Below, in pieces: positions 30,883 to 39,897 of a DNA stretch of 64,000 nt (within the stretch, counting starts at the first letter, position 1; each line of letters opens with the position of its first letter). The position numbers and the translations under genes are program-made. The notes beneath the pieces were generated by a model. That model was not told where the DNA came from and made no database searches. It saw only the letters and a program-made list of their open reading frames with translations. Origin of the DNA: Streptomyces sp. ACA25 (GTDB lineage Bacteria > Actinomycetota > Actinomycetes > Streptomycetales > Streptomycetaceae); the NCBI RefSeq assembly GCF_028200735.1, contig NZ_JAQKPV010000002.1:496001-560000 (forward strand), read 5' to 3'.

Positions 30883-31422
30883 GTGGATTGTCAGCAGGCA
30901 CGTAGCGACCTCGCCGTGCACGCCCTCGGCGCGCTCGGCGCGGAGGACCGGGATCAGGTGGAACGGCATCTGCTGCGGTGCGGCGCCTGCCGCGCGGCGC
31001 GGGCGGAGTTCGGGGAGCTCGCGGGAATGCTGAGCACCCTCCGTTCGGGTCCGCTCCGCACCGGAGCGGCCACCTTCCGTGCCTGGGCCGCCGTCACCGG
31101 AGCGCCCCCGGGCACCGGCGCGATGGTGACCGCTCACCGGACGGGCTGGGGCTGCGCCCTGGTGCTGGAACTGCGCGGGTTGACCGGCCCGCAGACCGGA
31201 CGGCTGCGCGTGCTCGGCGACAACGGAGTCCGCGAGACGGCCGCCGGGTGGTCGGTACCGGCGGACGGCCCCGGCCCTTCCCGCTCCCCGGAAGGGCTGC
31301 GAGTGCACGGGGGCAGCTCGGTCCGCCTCGAACGCATCATGGCTTTCGAGGTGGAAACCGCCGGGGGCCGACGGCTGCTCCGGGTCCCCGGCCCCGCCCG
31401 GGGCGGCGGCCCTCCGCCGTGA
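30883..31422 (+). CDS. Zinc-finger (zf-HC2) anti-sigma-like protein
   Basis: A 179-residue protein starting MDCQQARSDLAVHALGAL, with the zinc-binding HLLRCGAC motif (His-x3-Cys-x2-Cys) of anti-sigma factors near residue 30. The rest resembles the beta-sandwich domain found after the membrane helix in RskA-like anti-sigma factors, but no membrane helix is visible, so this would be a soluble, perhaps redox- or zinc-responsive form. The start is GTG 30883. It follows the ECF sigma gene on the same strand after about 960 bases, and probably controls it; the intervening opposite-strand gene is unusual. Confidence 0.7.
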   Translation: MDCQQARSDLAVHALGALGAEDRDQVERHLLRCGACRAARAEFGELAGMLSTLRSGPLRTGAATFRAWAAVTGAPPGTGAMVTAHRTGWGCALVLELRGLTGPQTGRLRVLGDNGVRETAAGWSVPADGPGPSRSPEGLRVHGGSSVRLERIMAFEVETAGGRRLLRVPGPARGGGPPP

Positions 31423-31457
31423 CCGCTCAGGGGGGCGGGGGCGCCCGCGCCGCCGGG

Positions 31458-32426
31458 TCAGTGACGGGCGGGAGGGCGGGCCGCATGCGCCTCGACCGCC
31501 AGGCCCAGTGCGCCGGTGTCCAGCGAGCCGTCGGACCGGACGTCGAAGCGCCACGCGGCGTCGGTCAGGTCACCGATCACCAGGAGGGCACCGGCCGGGC
31601 CCCGGCCCGGTGCGGGGAGGCCCGGGGACGCCTTCTCCTCGTGGTACTGCTCGGCGTCGACAACGAACAGACCGGGCACCCCCGGGCTGCCGTCCGCCGC
31701 TGCGCGGCCCTGGATCATCTGGAAGACCTGCGTGCCGGGCGACTCGTCCCCGGACGCGACCATCGCGTCATCGGACCCGCGGGCCACCGCCTCCCGCAGG
31801 GTCGCGGCCGTGTGCAGCCTCGGTGACCGCACCCCGATGGCGTTCCGGACCTCGGTGGAGGCGGCGGAGCCCACCAGCGTCACCTCGGCCTCACGCCCGA
31901 CGGGGCCGGTGAGGAGCTCGGTGACGAACGCCGCCGTCAGCTTACGGACGTCGGCGGTTCCGCCGGTCACGGCGATCGGCGCACCGGCCCGTGCCAGATC
32001 GATCAGTATCCGGTCGCCTCCGCCCAGTCCGGCGGTGACGGTCAGCGGATACGGTGACGCCTCGTCCAGGACCGTCCCGGGCCGCATGTCCACCTTGGCC
32101 AGTGACCACTCCTCTCCCTGCTCGTCCGCCATCCACGGCCGTGGGGCCTCGGTGTCGGGCGTGGCCAGCCGCAGGGTGAGGTGCGTCTCGGAACAGGTGA
32201 CGGCATAGATGTCCGGCAGGTCACGACCGGTGCGGACGCATTCGGCCGCAAGCGCGCGCAGCCCTGCGTCCACCGTCTTCAGCGCCTCCGGGCCGGTGAC
32301 GGCACTGGTCACCACCGGGCGGCGGCGCTCCGGAGCGGCGGCGCGCCGCTCGCTCACGATGAGCGCGGCCACCGCGGCGGCCAGCGCCAGCGCAAGGACG
32401 ACAGCCAGGACAACGGACACGATCAT
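31458..32426 (-). CDS. Membrane-anchored protein next to the type VII ATPase, unknown function
   Basis: A 322-residue protein with an N-terminal membrane helix (IVSVVLAVVLALALAAAVAA) and a large cytoplasmic or outer domain containing GLRALAAECVRTGRDLPDIY and TLVGSAASTEVRNAIGV. From memory, a similar domain occurs in large streptomycete LysM/BTAD regulatory proteins; I cannot verify this here. The start is ATG 32426 with GAGGTGG upstream; another in-frame ATG at 32444 is possible. It is divergent from the EssC-like ATPase gene, so a role in that system is suggested by position only. Confidence 0.6.
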   Translation of the reverse strand: MIVSVVLAVVLALALAAAVAALIVSERRAAAPERRRPVVTSAVTGPEALKTVDAGLRALAAECVRTGRDLPDIYAVTCSETHLTLRLATPDTEAPRPWMADEQGEEWSLAKVDMRPGTVLDEASPYPLTVTAGLGGGDRILIDLARAGAPIAVTGGTADVRKLTAAFVTELLTGPVGREAEVTLVGSAASTEVRNAIGVRSPRLHTAATLREAVARGSDDAMVASGDESPGTQVFQMIQGRAAADGSPGVPGLFVVDAEQYHEEKASPGLPAPGRGPAGALLVIGDLTDAAWRFDVRSDGSLDTGALGLAVEAHAARPPARH

Positions 32427-32649
32427 GCGGCCACCTCGGGACATCGCGGGGGCCCGGCGGCCGCCCGCAGAGGACGGGTGACACCCGCGGAGGACGGGCG
32501 TCACCGGCTGTACGGAAGCCAGGGCTGGACGGTTCACCCATTCGCCGCGGCAGTGAACCGGAACGCACCCCGGTACGTACCCCGGGTGTCCACCACCCGG
32601 GCGGTGTCCGGCAGTCCGCCCGCCCAGATCCGCCACCGGGAGAACCCTC

Positions 32650-35600
32650 GTGCGACTGATATTCACCGTGGTCGACCGCGTCGGAGACGCGCTCGACGTG
32701 CACATGGAAGCCGAACCGGACACCCCGGTCGGCACCATCGGCCGGGCTCTCGCAGAGCTGGGGGGCAGCGGCGCCCCGGAGACCCGCGCCGACGACACCC
32801 TCCACGTGCACGGCAGCCCTGTGGACCCCGCCCTGACCCTGCGGGAGTCCCCGCTGCGGGAGGCCGCCCTGGTCGGTCTCGGCCGTCCCGTGGACCGGCC
32901 GGCGGTCGAGCCCGGCGGTCTCATCGAGGTCCGGGTGGTCGGCGGGCCAGGAGCCGGCGCGGTGCACCGGCTGGACCTCGGGGACCACCACATCGCCCTG
33001 GGCCCCGACGGTACCGCCCGAATCGGCCGTGGCTCGCCCGACGGCCCCGGGGCCGCTCTCCGCATCCTCCCCGGAGGCCGCTGCACCGTCCGCCCCCAGG
33101 GCATCGGGTCCCCCCTGCACCTGGACCGCGAGGAGATCACCGACGAGCAGCCGTGGCCCCTTTCCGCCCAGCTGTCCGTCGGCGGCTCCCTGTTCGAACT
33201 GGTCCGCCCGGAGCAGCCGGACGCTGCCGTGCAGCCCTCGGAGGACGGCAACGGCCTGGACTACAACCGTCCACCGCGGCTGCTCCCGCCCAAGCCGGAG
33301 ACCCGGTTCTCCCTGCCGGCCCCGCCCCAGGAACCGGAGAAGAGGCCACTGCCGTACATCGCCGCCATCCTGCCGCTGGTGATGGCCGCCGCCGGCGTCC
33401 TGATCTTCGGCCGGCTCACCTTCCTGCTGTTCGGGCTGCTCTCCCCGGTGGCCGTGATCGGCAACTATGTGATGAACCGCAAATTCGGCCGGGTCTCCTA
33501 CGCCACGAAGCTCGCCAAGCACAAGGAGAAGAAGGAACGCATCGAGGCGGACGCGGAGCAGGCGCTGGTCGCGGAACGCACTGCCCGCCGGGCCGGTTTC
33601 CCCGACCCGGCGACCGTTCTGCTGACGGCTGTCGGGCCGCGCCGCAGGCTCTGGGAACGCCGCACCTCCGACGCCGACTTCCTCGAACTGCGGGTGGGAA
33701 GCGCGGACCAGCCGTCCGACGTGGTGCTCATCGACCCCACCGAGGACGAGCACAAGCGCCAGATCCCCCGGGACGCCTACGACGTCCCGGTCACCGTCAA
33801 CCTGCGCACGCACAAGGTGCTGGGCATCGCAGGCCGCGGGCCGGCCGCCCGGTCCGTGGCCCGCTGGACCGTCGCCCAGGCCGCCGTGCTGCACAGCCCG
33901 AAGGACCTGAGCATCCACGTCCTGACCGGCCCCGGCGAGGAGAAGGAGTGGGCCTGGGTCCGCTGGCTCCCGCACCTCCGGCCCCGGGCCGGACAGGACA
34001 CGGTGCTGTCGGTGGGCACCGACGCGGAAACCGCGGCCCGCCGGGTGGCCGAGCTCACAGCCCTCATCGCCGCACGCGACCCCGCCGCCCGCACCCGGCA
34101 GGCCGGCCAGGAGCCCGACGTGCTGGTCGTGCTGGACGGTGCCCGGCGGCTGCGTTCACTGCCCGGCGTGGTGCAGATCCTCAGGGACGGGCCCGCGGTG
34201 GGCGTGCACGCCGTGTGCCTGGACGCCGAGGAACGGCTGCTGCCCGAGGAGTGCCTGGCCGTCGTCGCCGAGGAACCGGGCGGCGTCCTGCGGGTCGCCC
34301 GGTCCCGCTCGGCGACGCTCAGCGGAGTGCGCCCCGATGCCGTGTCCACCGGCTGGTGCCGCTCCGTGGCCCGGGCCCTCGGGCCCCTGCGGGACACCGG
34401 CGGCGCCGAGGAAGAGGCATCGGTGCTCCCGCCCGCCGCCCGGCTGCTCGACGTGCTCGCTCTCGATCCGCCGACCGCGGAGGCCGTGGCCGCCCGCTGG
34501 CAGGCCGGCGGTCGCACCACCTCCGCGGTCCTCGGCGTCTCGCTGGACGGCCCGTTCGCCGTCGACCTGACCCGCGACGGCCCGCACGGCCTGGTCGCCG
34601 GCACCACCGGCTCGGGCAAGTCCGAGCTGCTCCAGACGCTGGTGGCCGCACTGGCGGTGGGCAACCGGCCGGACGCCATGACCTTCGTCCTGGTGGACTA
34701 CAAGGGCGGCTCGGCCTTCAAGGACTGCGTGCAACTGCCGCACACCGTCGGCATGGTCACCGACCTCGACGCCCACCTCGTCGAACGGGCCCTCACCTCG
34801 CTGACCGCGGAGCTCAAGCGACGCGAACACATCCTCGCCGGGGCCGGGGCCAAGGACATCGAGGACTACGTCGACCTTCTCCACCGCGAGCCGCACCGCA
34901 CCCCGATGCCCCGCCTGCTCATCGTGATCGACGAGTTCGCCTCGATGGTCCGCGACCTGCCGGACTTCGTCAAAGGCCTCGTCAACATCGCCCAGCGCGG
35001 GCGCTCCCTCGGCATCCACCTGATCCTGGCCACCCAGCGCCCCGGAGGCGTCGTCTCGCCCGAGATCCGCGCCAACACCAACCTGCGGATCGCCCTGCGG
35101 GTGACCGACCGGACCGAGAGCCAGGACGTACTGACCTCGCCCGAGGCGGCGGCGATCTCCAAGAACACCCCGGGGCGCGCCTACGTGCGGCTGGGCCAGA
35201 CCTCCCTGATCCCGTTCCAGGCCGGACGGGTAGGAGGACGCCGGCCTGGGGCCACCGCCTCCGGCGCCCCGGCCCCGCGGATCCTCCCGCTCAACTGGCA
35301 GCAGCTCGGCCGCCCACTGCCGCAGCCTCCCCGCTCGGTGTCCCGCGAGCCCGAGGACACCGTCACCGACCTCGCCGACCTCGTGCAGGCGGTCCGCGGG
35401 GCCGAACAGCGGCTGGCCATCGCCCCCCAGCACAGCCCCTGGCTCCCCGCCCTGCCCACCGCCCTGGCCCTGGACTCCGTGCCCGCCGGACCGGCCGGCG
35501 ACGGCTACGATCTGCCGCCCGTCCCCATCGGGCTGGCAGACCTTCCCGCCGAGCAGGCCCAGCACCCGCTCACCCTGGACCTGGCCACCCTCGGCCACCT

Positions 35601-37029
35601 GCACATCGCGGGCTCCCCCAGGGCCGGGCGGTCCCAGACCCTGCGCACCATCGCCGGCGCGCTGGCCCGGGCCCACTCCAGCGCCGATCTGCACCTGTAC
35701 GGCATCGACTGCGGCAACGGCGCCCTGCTGGCGCTCACCGCCCTGCCGCACTGCGGCGCGGTGGTCCAGCGCACCCAGCCCGACCGGCTGGCCCGGCTGC
35801 TCTCCCGGCTCACCGCGGAGCTGAGCCGACGGCAGGAGCTGCTGGCCGCCCGCGGGTACGCGGACCTGCCGGAGCTGCGCTCCGCCCTGCCGCCGCAGGA
35901 ACGGCCGGCCCACCTGATGGTCCTCCTCGACCGCTGGGAGACCTTCGAGAAGACCCTGTCCGACTACGACGGCGGTGCGCTGCTCACCGGTCTGCTGACG
36001 CTGCTCCGCGAAGGGGCGAGCGTCGGCATTCACGTCGTGCTGGCCGGCGACCGCTCGGTGTTCTCCACCCGGATCAGCTCCACCACGGAGAACAAGCTCG
36101 TGCTGCGGATGAACGAGAAGTCCGAGTACTCCATGATCGGTGTGCCCCAACGCTCCGTGCCCGACAACATCCCTTCCGGGCGGGCGCTGCGGGCCGTCGA
36201 CAAGGCCGAGGTGCAGATCGCCCTGCTGGCCCGGGACGCCACCGGACAGGCACAGGCGGCGGCGCTGCAGTCCATCGCCTCCCGCCGGACGGAGCAGGAC
36301 GCCGGGATTCCGCCGTCGGCGCGACCGTTCCGGGTGGATCTTCTTCCCGACCGGCTCAGCCCGGAGGAGGCCGCGGCCCACCTGCCGCTGACCCGCCCCG
36401 GACCGCTGTGGGCCATGGTGGGCGTCGGAGGTGACGAACTCGCCGCGGTGGGCGTCGACCTGGCGATGACGCCTTCGTTCGTTGTCGGCGGCCCGCCCCG
36501 GTCGGGGCGCAGCACGGTGCTGCTCACCATGGCTCTGTCGCTGCTCGGTGCCGGCACCCCACTGGTGGTCGCGGCCCCGCGCCGTTCGCCGCTGCGCGGC
36601 CTGGCGGGACGGCCCGGTGTTCTGGCGCTCTTCGGGGAAGCCGACATCCCCCGGGAGGAGCTGGAGGAGGTGCTCCAGGAAGAGGCGGGTCCGGTGGTGG
36701 TCGTGGTTGACGACGCGGACATGCTGCAGCAGACCAAGGCGGAGCCGGTGCTCAGCGGCATCATCCGCACGGGTGCGGAGCACGGCCGCGGGCTGCTGCT
36801 GGCCGGTCAGACCGAACGGCTGTCCGCCGGATTCTCCGGCTGGTTCGCGGAGATGCGGCGCAACCGCCAGGGAGCACTGCTCAGCCCGCAGGCGGTCGGG
36901 GACGGTGAGCTCATCGGCGGGAAGATCCCCCGGAGCCGGCTGGGTGCCGGGCGCCCGGGCCGGGCGTTCTTCCACGCGGGTGACGGCCCGCTGCGCATGG
37001 TCCAGGTACCGGAGACCGTGCTGGCCTGA
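32650..37029 (+). CDS. EssC-like FtsK/SpoIIIE ATPase of a type VII secretion system
   Basis: A 1459-residue protein with the layout of EssC/EccC. The N-terminal 200 residues contain a ubiquitin/FHA-like region (MRLIFTVVDRVGDAL, HHIALGPDGTARIGRG). Two membrane helices lie at about 234-275 (LPLVMAAAGVLIFGRL, LLFGLLSPVAVIGNYV). Three FtsK/SpoIIIE modules follow. The first has a canonical Walker A GTTGSGKS (651-658) and Walker B LLIVIDEFAS. The second and third have Arg in place of Lys (GSPRAGRS at 988-995, GGPPRSGRS at 1280-1288). It would drive export of WXG100-type proteins. GTG 32650 is the start. EccB, EccD, EccE and MycP are not in the window. Confidence 0.88.
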   Translation: MRLIFTVVDRVGDALDVHMEAEPDTPVGTIGRALAELGGSGAPETRADDTLHVHGSPVDPALTLRESPLREAALVGLGRPVDRPAVEPGGLIEVRVVGGPGAGAVHRLDLGDHHIALGPDGTARIGRGSPDGPGAALRILPGGRCTVRPQGIGSPLHLDREEITDEQPWPLSAQLSVGGSLFELVRPEQPDAAVQPSEDGNGLDYNRPPRLLPPKPETRFSLPAPPQEPEKRPLPYIAAILPLVMAAAGVLIFGRLTFLLFGLLSPVAVIGNYVMNRKFGRVSYATKLAKHKEKKERIEADAEQALVAERTARRAGFPDPATVLLTAVGPRRRLWERRTSDADFLELRVGSADQPSDVVLIDPTEDEHKRQIPRDAYDVPVTVNLRTHKVLGIAGRGPAARSVARWTVAQAAVLHSPKDLSIHVLTGPGEEKEWAWVRWLPHLRPRAGQDTVLSVGTDAETAARRVAELTALIAARDPAARTRQAGQEPDVLVVLDGARRLRSLPGVVQILRDGPAVGVHAVCLDAEERLLPEECLAVVAEEPGGVLRVARSRSATLSGVRPDAVSTGWCRSVARALGPLRDTGGAEEEASVLPPAARLLDVLALDPPTAEAVAARWQAGGRTTSAVLGVSLDGPFAVDLTRDGPHGLVAGTTGSGKSELLQTLVAALAVGNRPDAMTFVLVDYKGGSAFKDCVQLPHTVGMVTDLDAHLVERALTSLTAELKRREHILAGAGAKDIEDYVDLLHREPHRTPMPRLLIVIDEFASMVRDLPDFVKGLVNIAQRGRSLGIHLILATQRPGGVVSPEIRANTNLRIALRVTDRTESQDVLTSPEAAAISKNTPGRAYVRLGQTSLIPFQAGRVGGRRPGATASGAPAPRILPLNWQQLGRPLPQPPRSVSREPEDTVTDLADLVQAVRGAEQRLAIAPQHSPWLPALPTALALDSVPAGPAGDGYDLPPVPIGLADLPAEQAQHPLTLDLATLGHLHIAGSPRAGRSQTLRTIAGALARAHSSADLHLYGIDCGNGALLALTALPHCGAVVQRTQPDRLARLLSRLTAELSRRQELLAARGYADLPELRSALPPQERPAHLMVLLDRWETFEKTLSDYDGGALLTGLLTLLREGASVGIHVVLAGDRSVFSTRISSTTENKLVLRMNEKSEYSMIGVPQRSVPDNIPSGRALRAVDKAEVQIALLARDATGQAQAAALQSIASRRTEQDAGIPPSARPFRVDLLPDRLSPEEAAAHLPLTRPGPLWAMVGVGGDELAAVGVDLAMTPSFVVGGPPRSGRSTVLLTMALSLLGAGTPLVVAAPRRSPLRGLAGRPGVLALFGEADIPREELEEVLQEEAGPVVVVVDDADMLQQTKAEPVLSGIIRTGAEHGRGLLLAGQTERLSAGFSGWFAEMRRNRQGALLSPQAVGDGELIGGKIPRSRLGAGRPGRAFFHAGDGPLRMVQVPETVLA

Positions 37030-37081
37030 CACCCGCGGAGCCCGGCGCGCCGTTGTGCGTGGAGGTGCGACGGGGCGGAGG

Positions 37082-37121
37082 CCGGGCCGTGGCGCCCCAC
37101 TGGTGGGGTGCGACGGCCCGG
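37082..37121. terminator. Hairpin between the ATPase and convergent substrate gene
   Basis: CCGGGCCGT at 37082-37090 pairs with ACGGCCCGG at 37113-37121, and the loop contains a further GCCCCAC/GTGGGGT pairing. It lies between two converging genes. Confidence 0.6.
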
Positions 37122-37148
37122 TCTTCGGTGCGGCTGCCGCAGGGTGTG

Positions 37149-38822
37149 TCAGTTGCCGGTCTTGTCCGCCTTGATGGCCGCGTCCAGACCGGGCGCGCCC
37201 ACGCCGACGGCCGAGACACCGACACCGATGGCCAGGAAGTCGTTCACCGTACCGAGCCGGTCGGCCCGGAAATGAGTCAGCAGGCTGCCCGGTCCGGGTC
37301 CCGGCGCCGGGCTCGGGGGCGCGGGGCTCGACGGCGCGGGGCTCGACGGCGCCGGGCTCGACGGCGCCGGCTCCGGCGTCACCGGACGCGACGTCACCGG
37401 CCCCGGCGGATCCGAAACCGGACTCGGCGGACGACTCGACGGCACCGAACCCGACGGCGCAGGACTCGACGGCGCGGTCTCGTACACCGACGGACGGGGA
37501 CTCGACGGCGGGGTCTCGTACACCGACGGACGCGGACTCGACGGCGCGGGACTCACCGGCCCCGGCTCCGGCGTCACCGGACGCGACGTCACCGGCCCCG
37601 GCGGCTCAGGAAGCGAACCCGGCGGACGGCCCGACGGCGTCGGGCTCGACGGACGCGGGCTCGACGGCGGGGTCTCGTACACCGACGGACGCGGACTCGA
37701 CGGCGCGGGACTCGGCGGGCCCGAACTCCCCGGCACCGGCGTCGCCGGCGGGGTGGACGGCTGCGGGGTGGACGGCTGCGGGGCAGGGCTGGGCGGACGC
37801 GACACCGGCGTGGGGCTCCCCGGCGGGGGCGTGCCCGGCTTCGCCGGCGGCACCTTGGAAAGCTTTCCGGCCTTGCTGAGCTTGCCTGCGAGCGCTCCCA
37901 GCTTGGCGAATCCGCTGATCCCGTGGATGAGGCCGAAACCGCCGAGTGCCAGGCCGACAGCGCCCAGCACCACACCGACGATGTCCATGTCCCCGGAGAC
38001 AAGTCCCTGTTTGATCGTGATGCCCAGGGCCACCGCCCCCAGCGCGAAACTGGCGATGGCCAGCGGGACGGCCAGGAACTGCAGGCCGGGGATGAACATG
38101 ACGACGAAGGCCGCGATGCCCGCGAGGGCGCTGGCCAGACCCATGACGAAGCCGAGGATGGTGGCCCCCAGCTTCTCCCAGAAGCTTTTCTCCTTCACCG
38201 CCTCACCCGCCGCGGTGTCGATCTCGTGGGCCGTGCTGCCCGCGTCGGTCCTCCGCAACTGCTCAGCGTCGGCGGCCAGTCGCTGCGCCACGCTGAGGTC
38301 GTTCTGGGCGGCGTCCACCTGGCTCTGCACGGTGCTGAGCCGCATGTCGGCACGGGCTACCGCCGCGCGTGCGGCGGCCCGTGCGTCCTCGTCGCCGGGT
38401 GGCGGCGGATCGGCGTTGCCCAGGGCCGCCACCTCCGCTTCGGCGTGCACCAGCGCCGCCAGCCCCGGGTTCAGTTGCCCCCGGGCCTCCCGGCCGAGCG
38501 CCAGGGCCCGGTCCGCCTGGTCCTGGTGGTTCTCCAGCAGCGGAACGTACCTTTCGAGCGCCTCTGCCGCCCTGCTGTAGGAATCGCGCAACTGTCCTAT
38601 CTGTTTCGGCAGCTCGTCCAGGATTTCCCGGAGCTTGTCCATCGTCCTGCCTTCACCCAGGTCCTCCGACTGGATTCTGGAGATGACCGAGGAGGTGGAT
38701 TCGGCGTCGTCCGCGATGCTCCGGTATTCGGCGGCGAGCGTGCGCAGCACCTCGGGCTCCCCCGGAGCCGGGTCCTCGGAGAGGTCCAGAACCGCCCATT
38801 CGTCACCTGCGGGCCGCACCAT
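37149..38822 (-). CDS. Candidate type VII secretion substrate with proline-rich repeats
   Basis: A 557-residue protein. Residues 1-195 are helical with coiled-coil character (TMDKLREILDELPKQIGQL, RLSTVQSQVDAAQNDL), like the N-terminal domains of large WXG/LXG-type substrates. Residues 205-290 hold three or four hydrophobic segments (ILGFVMGLASALAGIAAF). Residues 325-520 are Pro/Ser-rich with repeated RPSVYETPPSSPRPS and GPVTSRPVTPEP units. The last 35 residues are a short end with no toxin fold visible. ATG 38822 is the start. It is the last gene of the WXG100 cluster facing the EssC-like ATPase, so export by that ATPase is inferred. It might be a truncated polymorphic toxin. Confidence 0.7.
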   Translation of the reverse strand: MVRPAGDEWAVLDLSEDPAPGEPEVLRTLAAEYRSIADDAESTSSVISRIQSEDLGEGRTMDKLREILDELPKQIGQLRDSYSRAAEALERYVPLLENHQDQADRALALGREARGQLNPGLAALVHAEAEVAALGNADPPPPGDEDARAAARAAVARADMRLSTVQSQVDAAQNDLSVAQRLAADAEQLRRTDAGSTAHEIDTAAGEAVKEKSFWEKLGATILGFVMGLASALAGIAAFVVMFIPGLQFLAVPLAIASFALGAVALGITIKQGLVSGDMDIVGVVLGAVGLALGGFGLIHGISGFAKLGALAGKLSKAGKLSKVPPAKPGTPPPGSPTPVSRPPSPAPQPSTPQPSTPPATPVPGSSGPPSPAPSSPRPSVYETPPSSPRPSSPTPSGRPPGSLPEPPGPVTSRPVTPEPGPVSPAPSSPRPSVYETPPSSPRPSVYETAPSSPAPSGSVPSSRPPSPVSDPPGPVTSRPVTPEPAPSSPAPSSPAPSSPAPPSPAPGPGPGSLLTHFRADRLGTVNDFLAIGVGVSAVGVGAPGLDAAIKADKTGN

Positions 38823-38840
38823 GGGAAGAACCTCGCTTTC

Positions 38841-39479
38841 TCATGCCGCGAACCGGAAGGTGCGGGCGATGGCGTCGAACACCTCGAAGAAGGGCTCCAT
38901 GAGGCCGACGTTGGGGGTCTGGCTGGCGATGACCAGCACGGTGTCGCTGTCCGGGACCGGAATGAGGGTCTGCAGGAGAGCCGTCCGGATCGTCGCCTGC
39001 CCGTAGTAGTCGACGTCCTCGAGCGAGGTGACCCGTCCGACCGCGCCCACCTGCGGATGTTCGACGATCTCCGCCCGGCTGCCGGGCATGTCGCGCAGCA
39101 GCGGGTTCCGGCTGTTCCGCATGGCGACGGGCAGCAGCAGACTCGCCAGGTCGGAGCTCTCCCCTTCCGGCAGAGGCACCCGGAGGACCATGGTGGTGGC
39201 GGTCAGGGTCGAGTCGTTGTCCAGCACCTCGAACACGCCCGCGAGCTGGAGGGCCCCGCGGTCATGCGCCTCCCGGGCGGACCGGCGGGCCATCCGGATG
39301 AGGGTGTCCAGCCGCTCCGGGTCCGTGTCCGGCCCGGCGAGGCCCTCCTCGAGCCTGCGGCGGATCGAGGCGTCCCTGGTGTTCGGGTCGAGGTCGAGGT
39401 GCCACCAGGTGTCCGGGAACCGCAGACCGTAGCGGGTCGGGGCGGCACCCGGTTCGGCGTGCTCCGTTCGGCTGGTCAT
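38841..39479 (-). CDS. Hypothetical protein of the type VII locus, possible chaperone
   Basis: A 212-residue soluble protein of unknown function with mixed alpha/beta sequence (GLRFPDTWWHLDLDPNT, VLVIASQTPNVGLMEPFFEV). No signal peptide or membrane helix. Its ATG overlaps the stop of the upstream small WXG-like gene (ATGA), and it ends 18 bases before the candidate substrate gene, so the three are one unit. Position between secreted-type proteins suggests a substrate-specific chaperone or immunity protein; there is no direct evidence. Confidence 0.65.
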   Translation of the reverse strand: MTSRTEHAEPGAAPTRYGLRFPDTWWHLDLDPNTRDASIRRRLEEGLAGPDTDPERLDTLIRMARRSAREAHDRGALQLAGVFEVLDNDSTLTATTMVLRVPLPEGESSDLASLLLPVAMRNSRNPLLRDMPGSRAEIVEHPQVGAVGRVTSLEDVDYYGQATIRTALLQTLIPVPDSDTVLVIASQTPNVGLMEPFFEVFDAIARTFRFAA

Positions 39480-39793
39480 GACGCGGAGTCCTCCTTTCCG
39501 CCGGAGGAACTCTCCTCGAGTGCCTGGCTCGTCGCGATGTCCGTTTCCTCGAACGCGTCGAGAATTCCCTGCACGGCTTCGTGGAAGGTGTCCACGTTCT
39601 CCTGCACTCGTTTGTGGCCTTTTCCCCAGGCCCCGTCGAATCCGTGCACCGCGTCGAGGAGCCGGCGGTCCCCCACGTCCTCGTCGGACCCTGCGGACGA
39701 CAGGCTCGCGGTCTTCTCGATCCGGTCCCGTATCTGCTGGAGTCTCACCAGCACATCCGCGAGTTCCTCTCCCGGAATGCGGATACGTGTCAT
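39476..39793 (-). CDS. WXG100-like small helical protein
   Basis: A 105-residue protein predicted to be two helices (ELADVLVRLQQIRDRIEKTA; HKRVQENVDTFHEAVQGIL) joined by a turn containing GAWGKG, which matches the Trp-x-Gly signature. The C-terminal tail is acidic and disordered. It would be a secreted partner or the N-terminal export module partner of the nearby large substrate. ATG 39793 is preceded by AAAGGG. It is coupled to the next gene by an ATGA overlap, and a strong hairpin separates it from the WXG100 gene upstream. Confidence 0.72.
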   Translation of the reverse strand: MTRIRIPGEELADVLVRLQQIRDRIEKTASLSSAGSDEDVGDRRLLDAVHGFDGAWGKGHKRVQENVDTFHEAVQGILDAFEETDIATSQALEESSSGGKEDSAS

Positions 39794-39839
39794 CGGCACA
39801 CCCTTTCCCGATCCGTTCTGCCCGCAGCTGCCAGGTGTC

Positions 39840-39883
39840 CGGACGGGGGCCCGGGGCGGCACCGGCCCCCCGGCCCCCGTCCG
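39840..39883 (-). terminator. Hairpin inside the type VII gene cluster
   Basis: Twelve-base perfect stem, CGGACGGGGGCC at 39840-39851 with GGCCCCCGTCCG at 39872-39883, between the first WXG100 gene and the three genes after it. It probably lowers transcription of the distal genes relative to the WXG100 gene. Confidence 0.65.
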
Positions 39884-39897
39884 TTGACCGGGCGGTC

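Noticed and set aside
32181..36434. A 1417-codon plus-strand frame overlapping the EssC-like gene
   Set aside because: Arg/Pro/Gly-rich translation without domains, in a different phase of a gene with clear FtsK motifs; a by-product of high GC at third positions.
34156..37032. A 958-codon minus-strand frame opposite the EssC-like gene
   Set aside because: No protein motif, His/Gln/Arg-rich composition typical of antisense frames in GC-rich DNA.
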